A stretch of DNA of 64,000 bases from Streptomyces sp. AM 4-1-1 (GTDB lineage: Bacteria; Actinomycetota; Actinomycetes; Streptomycetales; Streptomycetaceae), in contig NZ_CP119145.1 of NCBI RefSeq assembly GCF_029167625.1, positions 4,836,001-4,900,000 of the forward strand. The letters are read 5' to 3'. The stretch's first letter is position 1; each line of letters begins with the position of its first letter. A program made the translations under genes and the position numbers. The notes beneath the pieces were generated by a model. It was not told the DNA's origin, ran no database searches, and saw only the letters and a list, made by a program, of their open reading frames with translations. Below are positions 9,099 through 19,129 of this stretch, piece after piece.

Positions 9099-9128
9099 GG
9101 GGCCGCCTATATCACTTGGCGGCCCCTT
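9099..9128 (+). terminator. Rho-independent-type hairpin after lpdA
   Basis: GGGGCCGCC (9099-9107) pairs with GGCGGCCCC (9118-9126) around a 10-nt A/T-rich loop, followed by TTGTGTG. It lies 85 bp after the lpdA stop and 70 bp before the DeoR gene. Confidence 0.75.
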
Positions 9129-9198
9129 GTGTGCACAACTTCTGTTATTCGGCGCAAACTGCTGAAAACTGTCGAGCGGTCAGGTTACTGTCAGTTCC

Positions 9199-10167
9199 GT
9201 GTTCGCTGCAGAACGTCGTCAGTTGATCCTTGAAATGGTGCGCGCCAACGGGGCGGTATCGCTCCGTGAGCTCGCCCGCGTCGTCCAGACCTCCGAAGTG
9301 ACCGTACGGCGGGACGTGCGGGCACTGGAGGCAGAAGGACTCCTCGACCGCCGGCACGGCGGTGCGGTCTTGCCGGGCGGTTTCACGCGGGAGTCCGGCT
9401 TCCCGCAGAAATCCCATCTCGCCACCGCGGAGAAGACGGCCATCGCCGATCTCGCCGCCGGTCTCGTCGAAGAGGGCGAGGCCATCGTGGTCGGCGCCGG
9501 TACGACCACGCAGGAGCTGGCCCGCCGGCTCGCGCGGGTCCCCGGTCTGACCGTCGTGACCAACTCGCTGCTGGTCGCCCAGGCGCTGGCCCACGCCAAC
9601 CGGGTGGAGGTGGTGATGACCGGCGGCACGCTGCGCGGCTCCAACTACGCCCTGGTGGGCAGCGGCGCCGAACAGTCCCTTCAGGGGCTGCGGGTCTCCC
9701 GGGCGTTCCTCTCCGGGAGCGGGCTCACCGCGGAACGCGGACTGTCCACCTCCAACATGCTCTCGGCGAGCGTCGACCGGGCGCTGGTGCAGGCCGCCGC
9801 GGAGGTGGTGGTCCTGGCGGACCACACCAAGCTCGGCTCCGACACGATGTTCCAGACCGTGCCCACGGATCTGATCACCCGGCTCGTGACGGACGAGCCG
9901 CCCGGTCACGACGAACGCGCCGCCACCGAACTCCAGGCCCTGGCGGACCAGGGGATTCAGATCACGGTGGCGGGCTCGGGGGCGGGGGCCCCGGGCGGGG
10001 ACACCGTCCCGCCGGGGAGGCCGCCCCGGCGCGAGATGCCGCTGCCGGGGCAGCGCCGCACCCATGGGGGTGGTGGTCCGGGCCCGCAGCTGCGCAGTGC
10101 GACCGCCTCCCTGGCGGACCAGATCCCGGCGGACCGCGCTCGGGTGGCCGACCTGCGCCGCCGCTGA
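9199..10167 (+). CDS. DeoR-family transcriptional regulator
   Basis: 322 aa, start GTG. The N-terminal DeoR helix-turn-helix (residues 1-57, AERRQLILEMV ... EVTVRRDVRALEAEGLLDRRHGGA) is followed by the sugar-phosphate-sensing DeoRC domain (about 75-240) with AIVVGAGTTTQELAR and VLADHTKLGS. A proline/glycine-rich tail of about 70 residues exceeds the usual 250-270 aa. By position it corresponds to the Streptomyces DeoR regulator that I recall as SdrA in S. avermitilis. It is a candidate reader of the deoC/PNP palindromes, but that link is inference. Confidence 0.88.
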   Translation: MFAAERRQLILEMVRANGAVSLRELARVVQTSEVTVRRDVRALEAEGLLDRRHGGAVLPGGFTRESGFPQKSHLATAEKTAIADLAAGLVEEGEAIVVGAGTTTQELARRLARVPGLTVVTNSLLVAQALAHANRVEVVMTGGTLRGSNYALVGSGAEQSLQGLRVSRAFLSGSGLTAERGLSTSNMLSASVDRALVQAAAEVVVLADHTKLGSDTMFQTVPTDLITRLVTDEPPGHDERAATELQALADQGIQITVAGSGAGAPGGDTVPPGRPPRREMPLPGQRRTHGGGGPGPQLRSATASLADQIPADRARVADLRRR

Positions 10168-10349
10168 CCTCGTCCTCGAAGCCACGTCCGACGGACACGG
10201 GAGCGGTCAGGTCCGCCGCTCCGGTCGGACAAATAGCTGGTGTCACCTCGTTCGTTGCCTCGTCCGGGTGAGGATTCCTCGACGCTCTGGCGGGTCCGGT
10301 GCCGGCCGTGCCATAAGGGAGAAAACACCCAAGAACGAAAGAGGCAATC

Positions 10350-10886
10350 GTGAACAGGTCGCGCATCCAGCGTCAGGTCGCCACGACGCTCGCCGCACTC
10401 GTGATCGCCGGTGCGGGGGCCCTGGCCGCCACACCGGCCGTCGCCTCCACCGCCCCTGACACCATGTCGGGCACGCGCACGGCCCCGCTGCCGCAGCCCG
10501 TGCAGCCGGCCCCGCTCCACCAGCTCCCGCTCCACCAGGCCCCGCACCCGGCCGCGGTCCACCAGGCACCGCACCTGGCCCCGCTGCACCAAGCGCCGCA
10601 GACGGCCCCGCGGCCCCAGTCGCCCCAGGCCCCGCAAGCGGACCCGTCCGCGGCGTACGCCAAGGGCAAGGTCATCTCGAAGATCCCGCTCAATGTCCAC
10701 TCGCGGCCGACCACCAGCTCCCCGGTCATCGGCACGATCCCTCCGGGCACGATCATCACCCTGGTCTGCAAGGTCCGTAGCGAGCGCGTCGACGGCAACG
10801 ACATCTGGTACAAGCTCGGCGGCAGCCGGACCGGCTGGGTCACGGCCCGGTACGTCGAGAACCTCTCGCCGGTTCCGTACTGCTAG
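10350..10886 (+). CDS. Secreted SH3-domain protein with His/Pro/Gln-rich linker
   Basis: 178 aa. Signal peptide about 1-32 (NRSRIQRQ then a hydrophobic stretch ending AVASTA). A linker at about 40-95 repeats short words such as PLHQAPH and VHQAPH. A bacterial SH3 (SH3b) domain at about 100-178 contains LNVHSRPTTSSPVIGTI, IWYKLGG and GWVTARYVE, and two cysteines. Such domains bind peptidoglycan or act as cell-wall-targeting modules; here no catalytic domain is attached. GTG 10350 is preceded by GAAAGAGGC. Monocistronic, about 180 bp after the DeoR gene. Confidence 0.85.
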   Translation: MNRSRIQRQVATTLAALVIAGAGALAATPAVASTAPDTMSGTRTAPLPQPVQPAPLHQLPLHQAPHPAAVHQAPHLAPLHQAPQTAPRPQSPQAPQADPSAAYAKGKVISKIPLNVHSRPTTSSPVIGTIPPGTIITLVCKVRSERVDGNDIWYKLGGSRTGWVTARYVENLSPVPYC

Positions 10887-11305
10887 TGCCGCTCCCGGCG
10901 GGCTTTGCCCTGTCGCGCCGCCCAGCACTTCCCCGAGCTCTCGGCTCCGCTCGACCAGGGGAGGCCCCATCCTCACCGCGTTGGTCAAAAGCTCTGGTAG
11001 CTCCTCCCCCAAGGTCCTGAGGATCAGGGGGGACCCCCTTCAGGACTGCCGGTCGCCTTGCGATCGCACACACCGGACGACGCTCCTTGACGGACAAACA
11101 GCGCCGGTCACGGCACTAGCGCCGGAAGCGGCCCTGGCGTCATGACCGGCGATGCCTGCCCGGAGCGGCACCGGTAACGCTCCTGGCAGGCCGTGCCGGT
11201 CCATGGAACGGAGCAGTCGCCACACCCCGGAGGGGCCATGAACACCATTCATGGCCCCTTCCGCCTGCCCGCGCAGTGCCGCAAGGACCGTCGATCCCGG
11301 AAGCA
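10887..11305. other. Intergenic region between convergent SH3 and TetR genes
   Basis: 419 bp with no supportable gene. It contains C/G-rich patches (AGGGGAGGCCCC, GGGGGGACCCCC) and the strong bidirectional hairpin at 11231-11259. The short open frames are not preceded by ribosome-binding sites. Confidence 0.5.
11231..11259. terminator. Bidirectional hairpin between SH3 and TetR genes
   Basis: AGGGGCCATGAA and TTCATGGCCCCT form a 12-bp perfect stem with a 5-nt loop (CACCA). It lies 46 bp beyond the TetR stop on the minus strand and can serve the plus-strand SH3 gene too. Confidence 0.75.
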
Positions 11306-11911
11306 CTACCCCGCCGTCGGCGCCGCCGAGCCGGTGCGGAGGCCGTGGAGGGTCAGGGAGAGCAACCGGGTCGCCAGGGCCGGGTCGGAGGGGGACTGTT
11401 CGGCGGCCAGGGCGATGGCGTTCGTGAGTTGCAGCAGGTCGTCGATGGAGACGTCCTGGCGCACCGAGCCGCCGGCCTGGGCTCGTGCCAGGAGTCTCGC
11501 GCCCGCTTCGCGCAGCGGGACGTTGCAGTTGACCAGTGCCGAATCGGTGTCCCCGCAGGCCGACATGAGCGCCTGGGCGAGTCCACGGTAGGCGCCCGCG
11601 TGGGTGACGATCGCGCCCAGCCACTCCACCAGCGCCCGGCACGGTCTGGGTGCTTCCGCCAGGTCGTGGGAGCGGACCAGCAGGGCCGCCAGGGCGTCCT
11701 GGAAGACCGCGTTCATCAACGTGTGCCGGTTCGGGAAGTGCCGGTACAGCGTGCCGATGCCCACGCCCGCGCGGCGCGCGATGTCCTCCAGCGAGGCGTC
11801 GGTGCCGTGTTCCGCGAAGGCGGTACGGGCCTCGGCGAGCAGTCGGTCGTAGTTGCGACGCGCGTCGGCGCGCATCGGCCGGGCCGGCGTCGGTGCCGTG
11901 CTGGTCGCCAT
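11306..11911 (-). CDS. TetR-family transcriptional regulator
   Basis: 201 aa. TetR N-terminal DNA-binding domain at about residues 18-65: RLLAEARTAFAEHGTDASLEDIARRAGVGIGTLYRHFPNR in two consecutive stretches, with the classic GVGxGTLYRHFP turn. The ligand-binding part resembles the C-terminal domain often called SbtR-like (EWLGAIVTHAGAYRGLA). The ligand and targets are unknown. It has no divergent partner gene; accA2 lies upstream on the same strand with its own terminator between. Confidence 0.9.
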   Translation of the reverse strand: MATSTAPTPARPMRADARRNYDRLLAEARTAFAEHGTDASLEDIARRAGVGIGTLYRHFPNRHTLMNAVFQDALAALLVRSHDLAEAPRPCRALVEWLGAIVTHAGAYRGLAQALMSACGDTDSALVNCNVPLREAGARLLARAQAGGSVRQDVSIDDLLQLTNAIALAAEQSPSDPALATRLLSLTLHGLRTGSAAPTAG

Positions 11912-12009
11912 CGCGCAGTCCTCCCTGTCTCCGTCCCCGGGCTCCAGGATGCCACCGGACGGGAGCGGGGGCGGACCACGCTGCTGAGGGAGGGGCGGAA
12001 CACGGACGG

Positions 12010-12051
12010 GGGCCCGCCGCCGGAGGTGGTGACACTTCCGGCGGCGGGCCC
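12010..12051 (-). terminator. Strong hairpin after accA2
   Basis: A 15-bp perfect stem: GGGCCCGCCGCCGGA (12010-12024) and its complement (12037-12051), with a 12-nt loop. It starts about 28 bp downstream of the accA2 stop on the minus strand. Confidence 0.8.
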
Positions 12052-12079
12052 TCGGCAGTACGAACTACGGGGAAGGAGG

Positions 12080-13834
12080 TCAGTCCTTGATCTCGCAGAT
12101 GACCGCGCCCGACGAGACGGAGCCGCCCACTTCGGCGGTGAGGCCCTTGACGGTGCCCGCGCGGTGGGCGTTGAGGGGCTGCTCCATCTTCATGGCTTCC
12201 AGGACGACGACGAGGTCGCCCTCCTGGACCTGCTGGCCCTCCTCGACGGCGATCTTGACGATGGTGCCCTGCATGGGGGAGGCCAGGGTGTCGCCGGAGA
12301 CCGCCGAGCCCGCCTTCTTCGCCGCGCGGCGCTTGGGCCTGGCACCGGCCGCGAGACCGGTGCGGGCCAGGGACATCCCCAGCGAGGAGGGCAGGGAGAC
12401 CTCAAGACGCTTGCCGCCGACCTCGACGATGACGGTCTCGCGGCCGGTCTCCTCGTCGCCGTCCGCGTCCGCGGGGGCGGCGAAGGGCTTGATGGTGTTG
12501 ACGAACTCGGTCTCGATCCACCGGGTGTGGATTCGGAACGGGTCGGCGGTGAACGCGGGGTCGACGACGACGGCCCGGTGGAAGGGGATGGCGGTGGCCA
12601 TGCCCTCGACCTGGAACTCCGCCAGTGCGCGGGCGGCGCGCTCCAGGGCCTGTCGGCGGGTGGCCCCGGTGACGACGAGCTTGGCGAGGAGGGAGTCCCA
12701 GGCGGGGCCGATGACGCTGCCCGACTCGACACCCGCGTCGAGACGGACGCCGGGGCCGCTGGGGGTACGGAAGGCGGTGACGGTGCCGGGGGCGGGCAGG
12801 AAGCCGCGCCCGGGGTCCTCGCCGTTGATGCGGAACTCGAAGGAGTGGCCGCGCACGGCGGGGTCGTCGTAGCCGAGTTCCTCGCCGTCGGCGATGCGGA
12901 ACATCTCGCGGACCAGGTCGATGCCGGTGACCTCTTCGGTGACCGGGTGTTCGACCTGGAGGCGGGTGTTGACCTCAAGGAAGGAGATGGTGCCGTCCAG
13001 GCCGACGAGGAATTCGACCGTGCCCGCGCCGACGTATCCGGCCTCCTTGAGGATGGCCTTGGACGCCGCGTACAGCTCGGCGTTCTGTTCCTGGGTCAGG
13101 AACGGGGCGGGGGCTTCCTCGACGAGCTTCTGGTGGCGGCGCTGGAGCGAGCAGTCGCGGGTGGAGACGACGACGACGTTGCCGTGGGTGTCGGCCAGGC
13201 ACTGCGTCTCGACGTGGCGCGGCTTGTCGAGGTAGCGCTCCACGAAGCACTCGCCGCGGCCGAAGGCGGCGACGGCCTCGCGGACCGCGGAGTCGTACAG
13301 CTCGGGGATCTCTTCGAGGGTACGGGCGACCTTCAGGCCGCGTCCGCCGCCGCCGAAGGCCGCCTTGATCGCGATCGGGAGGCCGTTCTGCTCGGCGAAC
13401 GCCACGACCTCCCCCGACCCGGAGACCGGGTCGGGCGTCCCCGCGACGAGCGGGGCGCCGGCGCGCTGGGCGATGTGGCGGGCCGCGACCTTGTCACCCA
13501 GGTCGCGGATGGCCTGGGGCGGCGGACCGATCCAGGTGAGTCCGGCGTCGATGACGGCCTGGGCGAACTCGGCGTTCTCGGAGAGAAAGCCGTAGCCGGG
13601 GTGGATGGCGTCGGCCCCCGAGTCCTTGGCCGCCTGGAGCACCTTGGCCATGTCCAGATAGCTGGCGGCCGGGGTGTCACCGCCCAGGGCGAACGCCTCG
13701 TCTGCCGCGCGGACGTGCAGGGCGTCCCGGTCCGGGTCGGCGTAGACGGCTACGCTCGCGATCCCGGCGTCCCGGCAGGCCCGGGCAACGCGGACAGCGA
13801 TTTCGCCACGGTTGGCGATGAGCACCTTGCGCAC
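12080..13834 (-). CDS. accA2: Acyl-CoA carboxylase alpha subunit: biotin carboxylase plus biotin carrier
   Basis: 584 aa. Biotin carboxylase domains occupy about 1-450 (start [22 protein letters not shown]-grasp glycine loop [39 protein letters not shown]). A linker leads to the biotin carrier domain with EAMKMEQP, where Lys549 is biotinylated by BirA. It makes carboxybiotin for several beta subunits, including PccB encoded at 15638. GTG 13834 has AAGGAGG about 8 nt upstream. Malonyl- and methylmalonyl-CoA produced this way feed fatty-acid and polyketide synthesis. Confidence 0.96.
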   Translation of the reverse strand: MRKVLIANRGEIAVRVARACRDAGIASVAVYADPDRDALHVRAADEAFALGGDTPAASYLDMAKVLQAAKDSGADAIHPGYGFLSENAEFAQAVIDAGLTWIGPPPQAIRDLGDKVAARHIAQRAGAPLVAGTPDPVSGSGEVVAFAEQNGLPIAIKAAFGGGGRGLKVARTLEEIPELYDSAVREAVAAFGRGECFVERYLDKPRHVETQCLADTHGNVVVVSTRDCSLQRRHQKLVEEAPAPFLTQEQNAELYAASKAILKEAGYVGAGTVEFLVGLDGTISFLEVNTRLQVEHPVTEEVTGIDLVREMFRIADGEELGYDDPAVRGHSFEFRINGEDPGRGFLPAPGTVTAFRTPSGPGVRLDAGVESGSVIGPAWDSLLAKLVVTGATRRQALERAARALAEFQVEGMATAIPFHRAVVVDPAFTADPFRIHTRWIETEFVNTIKPFAAPADADGDEETGRETVIVEVGGKRLEVSLPSSLGMSLARTGLAAGARPKRRAAKKAGSAVSGDTLASPMQGTIVKIAVEEGQQVQEGDLVVVLEAMKMEQPLNAHRAGTVKGLTAEVGGSVSSGAVICEIKD

Positions 13835-14290
13835 GATGGCTCCCTCCTTGGAACAAGCTGAGTTTAGGGACTGTCGACACGGCCCTACGACCCGTCCCCA
13901 GAGGTGAGCTTGCCCACACGGAGCGTGATTCGAGGCCCGCTCAAGTCGCAAAATCCTTGTCGCACCACGGTACGTCGGGATCTCTGACCGCACAGTAGCC
14001 ACAAGGTGTGGCTCAGATCTCTGTGAATACGGGCAGTCGCTTCCGCCGATTCTTTGTGGGGTTCCTATGAACCGGCGAGCGATTCTTTGCCCGCCGGGCG
14101 CCCGGCCGGGAAGGGGCGCGCCCGGAGCACGGGTCCGCCGCGCCTCCGACGGGCGTCCGGAGGCCGCACGCGGGGTTCGGGTGCGGGTCCCGACGTTCGC
14201 GCGCGGGGGTCCCACGCCAGGTCCGCCGCGTGCGGGAGAGGACCGGCCGAGGGGCTCTCGGCCCGGCAGCCCGGCGGAACTCTCAGCCCC
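13835..14290. other. Intergenic region upstream of accA2
   Basis: 456 bp with no supportable gene. The half nearest accA2 is less GC-rich and is the likely promoter zone. It contains a 7-bp inverted repeat AGCCACA-AGG-TGTGGCT at 13997-14013 and a direct repeat CGATTCTTTG at 14047-14056 and 14080-14089. The half nearest maf is low-complexity GC-rich sequence. Confidence 0.45.
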
Positions 14291-14893
14291 TCAGACCCAC
14301 AGGTCCGTCACGGAGATCTCCAGCTCGCCCAGCAGGCGGCGCAGCAGCGGCAACGAGAGCCCGATGACGTTTCCGTGGTCGCCCTCGATGGAGTCGACGA
14401 ACGGGGCCGAGCGGCCGTCCAGCGTGAACGCGCCCGCGACGTGCAGAGGTTCGCCCGAGGCGACGTAGGCGGCGATCTCGGCGTCCGTCGGCTCGCCGAA
14501 GTGGACCGTGGTGGACGCGGTCGCGGAGGCGGTGCGCCCGTCGGCGGTGTCGATCAGGCTGTGGCCGGTGCGCAGCACTCCGGCCCGGCCGCGCATGGAC
14601 GTCCAGCGGGCGGTGGCCTCCTGGGCGTCGGCGGGCTTGCCGAGCGCTTCCCCGTCGAGCTCCAGGACCGAGTCGCAGCCGATGACGAGCGCGCCCGCGG
14701 CCTCGGGGCGCGCGGCGACCGCGGCGGCCTTGGCACGGGCCAGCACGAGGGCCAGTTCGGTGGGGTTGGCGGCGGACAGCGCGTCCTCGTCCACTCCGCT
14801 GACGATCACCTCGGGGGCGAGGCCGGCCTGGCGCAGCAGACCGAGACGGGCGGGGGAGGCGGAGGCGAGCACGAGACGCCGCTGATCAGTCAT
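14291..14893 (-). CDS. maf: Maf nucleotide pyrophosphatase
   Basis: 200-aa Maf/HAM1-like house-cleaning NTP pyrophosphatase that hydrolyses non-canonical or excess pyrimidine nucleotides. Signatures: [16 protein letters not shown] at the N-terminus, [18 protein letters not shown] with the catalytic aspartate, RTGHSLI, and the C-terminal [16 protein letters not shown]. The start is uncertain: ATG 14893 (MTDQRR) fits the family, but in-frame ATGs at 14902 and 14914 exist and none has a clear ribosome-binding site. It lies downstream of the carboxylase genes pccB-accE on the same strand, an arrangement I recall from other Streptomyces. Confidence 0.93.
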   Translation of the reverse strand: MTDQRRLVLASASPARLGLLRQAGLAPEVIVSGVDEDALSAANPTELALVLARAKAAAVAARPEAAGALVIGCDSVLELDGEALGKPADAQEATARWTSMRGRAGVLRTGHSLIDTADGRTASATASTTVHFGEPTDAEIAAYVASGEPLHVAGAFTLDGRSAPFVDSIEGDHGNVIGLSLPLLRRLLGELEISVTDLWV

Positions 14894-15136
14894 GCGGGCC
14901 ATCGTAGAAGGCATCCGGGGGACCGGTGGGCGCGCGGTGGCACGGGCAGCCGGACGGATGGCTCGGGCCGGACAGACGGTCGGGCCGGACAGACGGTCGG
15001 GCCGGGCGGCCGACGGACCGGAGGCCGAGGAGCGGTCCGCTCAGCGGAGTCCCGGGGCCGGGCTGCCCGGTGGGGCCTCAGGGGAGTCCGCTCGGCCGGG
15101 CCCAGCGGGAGCGTTCGGCCGGGCCCCAGGGGGTGC

Positions 15137-15265
15137 TCAGCGGAGCCCCAGGACGAACATCGCGATCACCATGGCGAGCGCGAGCAGCGACCCCGCGCGC
15201 CGCAGCATGTCCTCGGCGTCGCGCAGTTCCTTCGGCGGCTTGTTCTCGGGATCGGACCACAGCAT
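15137..15265 (-). CDS. mmpB: Small membrane protein, MmpB-like
   Basis: 42 aa, beginning MLWSDPENKPPKELRDAEDM and ending with one hydrophobic helix, SLLALAMVIAMFVLGLR. The short amphipathic N-terminus plus single membrane helix, and the position between accE and maf, match a tiny conserved Streptomyces protein that I recall being named morphogenic membrane protein MmpB. Identity is by recall of sequence style and not by search. The function in this organism is not shown. Confidence 0.68.
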   Translation of the reverse strand: MLWSDPENKPPKELRDAEDMLRRAGSLLALAMVIAMFVLGLR

Positions 15266-15416
15266 GTTTCCGATGGTGCGGCGACGGACCGCCGTACGCC
15301 TGAGTACGGGTACTCAGGAGTACGGGGCCCTTCGCGTTCCCCTGTTCGAGCCGACGATCGTCATGCGACATCAGTGCGATGAACGGTCCCGGAACGTCCC
15401 TCGGAAGGGGCGCCGG

Positions 15417-15623
15417 TCATCCGGGCCAGTACGTCCGGGCCCACGCCCGTGGGCCCGGACGCGGGCGGCCCGCGCGGGCGATCCGGGCCGGGTCGGACCA
15501 CTGCTCGGCGGGGGCCGGTGCGCCGGACGACACGGCGGCCGTCGCCGCGGCGCGCGCCCGGACCACCGCCAGCGCGGCGGCCAGCTCCTCCGGGGTCGGG
15601 TTGCCCCGTACGACCTTGATCAT
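15417..15623 (-). CDS. accE: Acyl-CoA carboxylase epsilon subunit
   Basis: 68 aa. It starts MIKVVRGNPTPEELAAALAVV, the conserved core of AccE/PccE epsilon subunits, and continues into an alanine/proline-rich tail ending TYWPG. Epsilon subunits bind the alpha-beta carboxylase complex and raise its activity in Streptomyces. It starts 14 bp after the pccB stop, so the two are an operon. Confidence 0.92.
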   Translation of the reverse strand: MIKVVRGNPTPEELAAALAVVRARAAATAAVSSGAPAPAEQWSDPARIARAGRPRPGPRAWARTYWPG

Positions 15624-15637
15624 GGCCAACGCCCTTT

Positions 15638-17230
15638 CTAGAGGGGGATGTTGCCGTGCTTCTTCGGGGGCAGCGACTCGCGCTTCGTACGCAGCTGGCG
15701 CAGGCCCTTGACCAGGTGGGCCCGGGTGTCGGACGGCATGATCACCGCGTCGACGTATCCGCGCTCGGCCGCCACGTACGGATTGAGCAGCGTCTTCTCG
15801 TAGTCGTCGATCAGCTCGGCGCGGGTGGCCTCGGCCTCGTCCGGGTCGGCGACCGCGGCGATCGTGCGGCGGTGCAGGATGTTCACCGCTCCCTGCGCCC
15901 CCATCACCGCGATCTGCGCGGTCGGCCACGCCAGGTTGATGTCCGCGCCGAGGTGCTTGGAGCCCATGACGTCGTACGCGCCGCCGAACGCCTTGCGGGT
16001 GATCACCGTGATCAGCGGGACGGTCGCCTCCGCGTACGCGAAGATCAGCTTGGCGCCTCGCCGGATGATGCCGCCGTACTCCTGGTCCACGCCCGGCAGG
16101 AAGCCCGGCACGTCGACGAAGGTCAGCACCGGGATGTTGAACGCGTCGCAGGTGCGGACGAAACGCGCCGCCTTCTCCGACGCGTTGATGTCCAGACAAC
16201 CGGCGAACTGGAGGGGCTGGTTGGCGACGATGCCGACCGGGTAGCCCTCGACCCGGCCGAAGCCGGTGAGGATGTTCGGCGCGAACAGGGCCTGGGTCTC
16301 CAGGAATTCGCCGTCGTCCAGCACGTGTTCGATGGCTGTGTGCATGTCGTACGGCTGGTTCGCCGAGTCCGGGATGAGGCTGTCGAGCGCGCGGTCCTCG
16401 TCGGTCGCCGTCAGGTCCGACTCCTCCGGGAACGCGGGTGCCTCGGAGAGGTTGTTCGAAGGGAGGTACGACAGCAGCGACTTGACGTACTCGATGGCGT
16501 CCTTCTCGTCCCCCGCCATGTGGTGCGCGACGCCGGACGTGGTGTTGTGCGTACGGGCTCCGCCCAGCTCCTCGAAGCCGACGTCCTCGCCGGTCACCGT
16601 CTTGATGACGTCGGGACCCGTGATGAACATGTGCGAGGTCTGGTCGACCATCACCGTGAAGTCGGTGATCGCGGGGGAGTAGACCGCGCCGCCCGCGCAC
16701 GGTCCGACGATCAGCGAGATCTGCGGCACGACACCCGAGGCGTGCACATTGCGGCGGAAGATCTCCGCGAACAGGCCGAGCGCGACCACACCCTCCTGGA
16801 TGCGGGCGCCGCCGCCGTCGTTGATGCCGATGATCGGGCAGCCGGTCTTCAGCGCGAAGTCCATCACCTTGACGATCTTCTCGCCGTAGACCTCGCCGAG
16901 CGAGCCGCCGAAGATGGTGAAGTCCTGCGAGTACACGCAGACGGGACGGCCGTCGACCGTGCCGTAGCCGGTCACGACACCGTCCCCGTACGGGCGGTTC
17001 TTCTCGATGCCGAAGTTGGTGGAGCGGTGCCGGGCGAATTCGTCCAGCTCCACGAAGGAATCCTCGTCGAGCAGCAGACCGATCCGTTCCCGGGCGGTCA
17101 ACTTGCCCTTGGCGTGCTGCTTTTCGATGGCGCGTGCGGAACCCGCGTGGGTCGCCTCGTCGATCCGGCGTCGCAGGTCCGCGAGCTTTCCGGCGGTGGT
17201 GCGGGTGTCGATCTCTTCCGGCTCGGACAT
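15638..17230 (-). CDS. pccB: Propionyl/acyl-CoA carboxylase beta subunit (carboxyltransferase)
   Basis: 530 aa, the full PccB length. The N-terminal crotonase-like half contains [10 protein letters not shown] and the oxyanion glycines [13 protein letters not shown]. The C-terminal half contains the second oxyanion segment [14 protein letters not shown]. The aspartate in AYDVM (residue 420 here) corresponds to the residue, Asp422 in S. coelicolor PccB, that favours propionyl-CoA over acetyl-CoA. It transfers the carboxyl from AccA2 biotin to propionyl-CoA, giving methylmalonyl-CoA. Operon with accE; divergent from birA. Confidence 0.95.
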   Translation of the reverse strand: MSEPEEIDTRTTAGKLADLRRRIDEATHAGSARAIEKQHAKGKLTARERIGLLLDEDSFVELDEFARHRSTNFGIEKNRPYGDGVVTGYGTVDGRPVCVYSQDFTIFGGSLGEVYGEKIVKVMDFALKTGCPIIGINDGGGARIQEGVVALGLFAEIFRRNVHASGVVPQISLIVGPCAGGAVYSPAITDFTVMVDQTSHMFITGPDVIKTVTGEDVGFEELGGARTHNTTSGVAHHMAGDEKDAIEYVKSLLSYLPSNNLSEAPAFPEESDLTATDEDRALDSLIPDSANQPYDMHTAIEHVLDDGEFLETQALFAPNILTGFGRVEGYPVGIVANQPLQFAGCLDINASEKAARFVRTCDAFNIPVLTFVDVPGFLPGVDQEYGGIIRRGAKLIFAYAEATVPLITVITRKAFGGAYDVMGSKHLGADINLAWPTAQIAVMGAQGAVNILHRRTIAAVADPDEAEATRAELIDDYEKTLLNPYVAAERGYVDAVIMPSDTRAHLVKGLRQLRTKRESLPPKKHGNIPL

Positions 17231-17512
17231 CGGGTGGCGGCTCCCTGCCTGGTCACGGGGACGACTGAGCACTCTGTGCTCGGAGGGCTGCCGAGACGGC
17301 GGTCGCGCGGCCCTGACGTCCGAGCGGCCGCGGAAACGGCTACTGATCCGTAGGGTATCGGCGCCGATACCGTTCGGCAGTGCGTCGTTGGCCACACCCA
17401 GGACCCCTCATCCGGATCACACCGGGCTCGCGGGGCCGGGCACCGCTCCTGATCCGGGTCGCTCCGATTCCCTGGTCCGGGCCGCTCCGGGCGGAGACCT
17501 AGGGTGGTTCGC

Positions 17513-18376
17513 ATGACGCCTCCGGACGCATCCCACAACCGCTGGTCGGACCTGGACCGGCCGCCCCTCGACGTGCCCGCGCTGCGGCGCGGCCTGCTGC
17601 GGCCCGGCTCTCTGTGGACCTCGCTCGACGTGGTCGGAACGACCGGCTCCACCAACTCCGACCTCGTGGCGCGGGCCGACGCGCTCGGCGAGGGGGCCGT
17701 GCTGGTCGCGGAGGAGCAGACCGCCGGCCGGGGCCGACTGGACCGGGCCTGGTCGGCGCCGCCGCGCTCGGGCCTGTTCTTCTCCGTCCATCTGGTCCCG
17801 GACGGCGTCCCGGCCGAGCGCTGGGGCTGGCTGCCGCTGCTCGCCGGGGTCGCCACCGCGACCGGGCTGGCCAGGGCGGCGGGCGTGGACACCGCCCTGA
17901 AGTGGCCCAACGACCTGCTGGTCACGGTGGACGGGGTGGAGCGCAAGGCGGGCGGGATGCTCGCCGAACGGGCCGGGGACGGGGTGGTCGTCGGCATCGG
18001 CATCAACGTGTCCCTCCGCGAGGACGAGCTGCCCGTGCCGACCGCCGCCTCACTGGCACTCGCCGGGGCGGTCTCCACCGACCGCCTGACGCTGCTGCGG
18101 GGCGTGCTGCGGTCCCTGGAGCACTGGTACGGGAAGTGGCGCGACGCGGCGGGGGACGCCACGGCCTCCGGACTCCAGGAGGCGTACACGGCGGGCTGCG
18201 CGACGCTGGGGCGGCGGGTACGGGCGGAGCTGCCCGGTGACCGCGCGCTCGTCGGCGAGGCGGTCGCGATCGACGGCGACGGACGGCTCGTCCTCTCGAC
18301 GGACGACGGACTCAGGGCACCGATCTCGGCGGGCGACATCGTGCATCTGCGGGGCGCGGCGGGCGGCCTGAGCTGA
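17513..18376 (+). CDS. birA: Biotin-protein ligase (biotin-[acetyl-CoA-carboxylase] ligase)
   Basis: 287 aa. Single-domain BirA without an N-terminal DNA-binding domain. Signatures: TGSTNSDLVARA, the biotin/AMP loop QTAGRGRLDRAW, LKWPNDLL, KAGGMLAER and GIGINV; a small SH3-like C-terminal domain ends it. It attaches biotin to Lys549 of AccA2, whose gene is nearby. ATG 17513 is chosen with AGGGTGG 6 nt upstream; GTG 17504 is in frame. Divergently transcribed from pccB with a 282-bp shared promoter region. Confidence 0.93.
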   Translation: MTPPDASHNRWSDLDRPPLDVPALRRGLLRPGSLWTSLDVVGTTGSTNSDLVARADALGEGAVLVAEEQTAGRGRLDRAWSAPPRSGLFFSVHLVPDGVPAERWGWLPLLAGVATATGLARAAGVDTALKWPNDLLVTVDGVERKAGGMLAERAGDGVVVGIGINVSLREDELPVPTAASLALAGAVSTDRLTLLRGVLRSLEHWYGKWRDAAGDATASGLQEAYTAGCATLGRRVRAELPGDRALVGEAVAIDGDGRLVLSTDDGLRAPISAGDIVHLRGAAGGLS

Positions 18377-19129
18377 GCGTTCCGGCGGCTGGGACGGGCG
18401 GTCCGAGCTGAGCGTTCCGCAGGGTGACGGGCGGTCTGGGCGGAGAGTTCCCGGGGTGTGACGCGGGGCCCGGACCGGGCGTGTCCGCGGGTGTGACGGG
18501 CGGGCCCGGGGGTGGGGCGCGTCCGCGTGCGTCGCGGAGGTCCGGGGCACGTGTGTCGGGCGGTCCGGGCGGAGTGTGCCGGCGGTGCGTCGGGCGGGCC
18601 AGGGGTGGCATGCGTCCGCGTGCGTCGCGGAGGTCCGGGGCACGTGTGTCGGGCGGTCCGGGCGGAGTGTGCCGGCGGTGCGTCGGGCGGGCCAGGGGTG
18701 GCATGCGTCCGTGTGCGTCGCATGAGGTCCGGGGCACGTGTGTCGGGCGGTCCGGGCGGAGTGCGCCGGCGGTGCGTCGGGCGGGCCAGGGGCGGCATGG
18801 GTCCGCGTGCGTCGCGGAGGTCCGGGGCACGTGTGTCGGGCGGTCCGGGGCGGCGGGCCGGCGCCCGGCGGGGGAGCCGCACCGGTCCCGGCCGCGTTCC
18901 CGTACGCCGTGCTCGCGCGGGAACCGCATCGAGCCTGCGGGTATTGCCGTACGCCGTCCTCCCGGTACCGCACCGCGCCCGGCGACGCTCCCGTACGCCG
19001 CGCGACCGGGTGGTGCGCGAAGGCGCCGGTTGACCGAGGACGTGAGCCAGGGCACACCTGCCGTATCGTTGAGGCGATCCAGCGACAGATCGGCAGGGCA
19101 GTGCGCAGGGAACGGGCAGGAGGCGGCTG
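18377..19129. other. Intergenic region between birA and cya
   Basis: 753 bp without a supportable gene. Its middle is the 93-bp tandem array described separately. The last ~200 bp, before cya, is less repetitive and contains several CGTACGCCG words and a CAGGAGG ribosome-binding site just before the cya GTG. Long minus-strand frames with 31-residue repeats exist only because the repeat unit is divisible by three. Confidence 0.6.
18519..18853. repeat. 93-bp tandem repeat, about 3.6 copies
   Basis: Copies begin at 18519, 18612, 18705 and 18799 (last one partial, to 18853). Copies 1 and 2 are almost identical; copy 3 is 94 bp with a CATGAGG variant. Each unit starts GCGTCCGCGTGCGTCGCGG and contains GGGGCACGTGTGTCGGGCGG. 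No spacer sequence separates the units, so it is a minisatellite and not a CRISPR array. Confidence 0.85.

Noticed and set aside
18312..19055. 31-residue repeat protein on the minus strand (93-bp array)
   Set aside because: The repeat length is a multiple of three, so frames persist automatically. No start signal or domain is seen.
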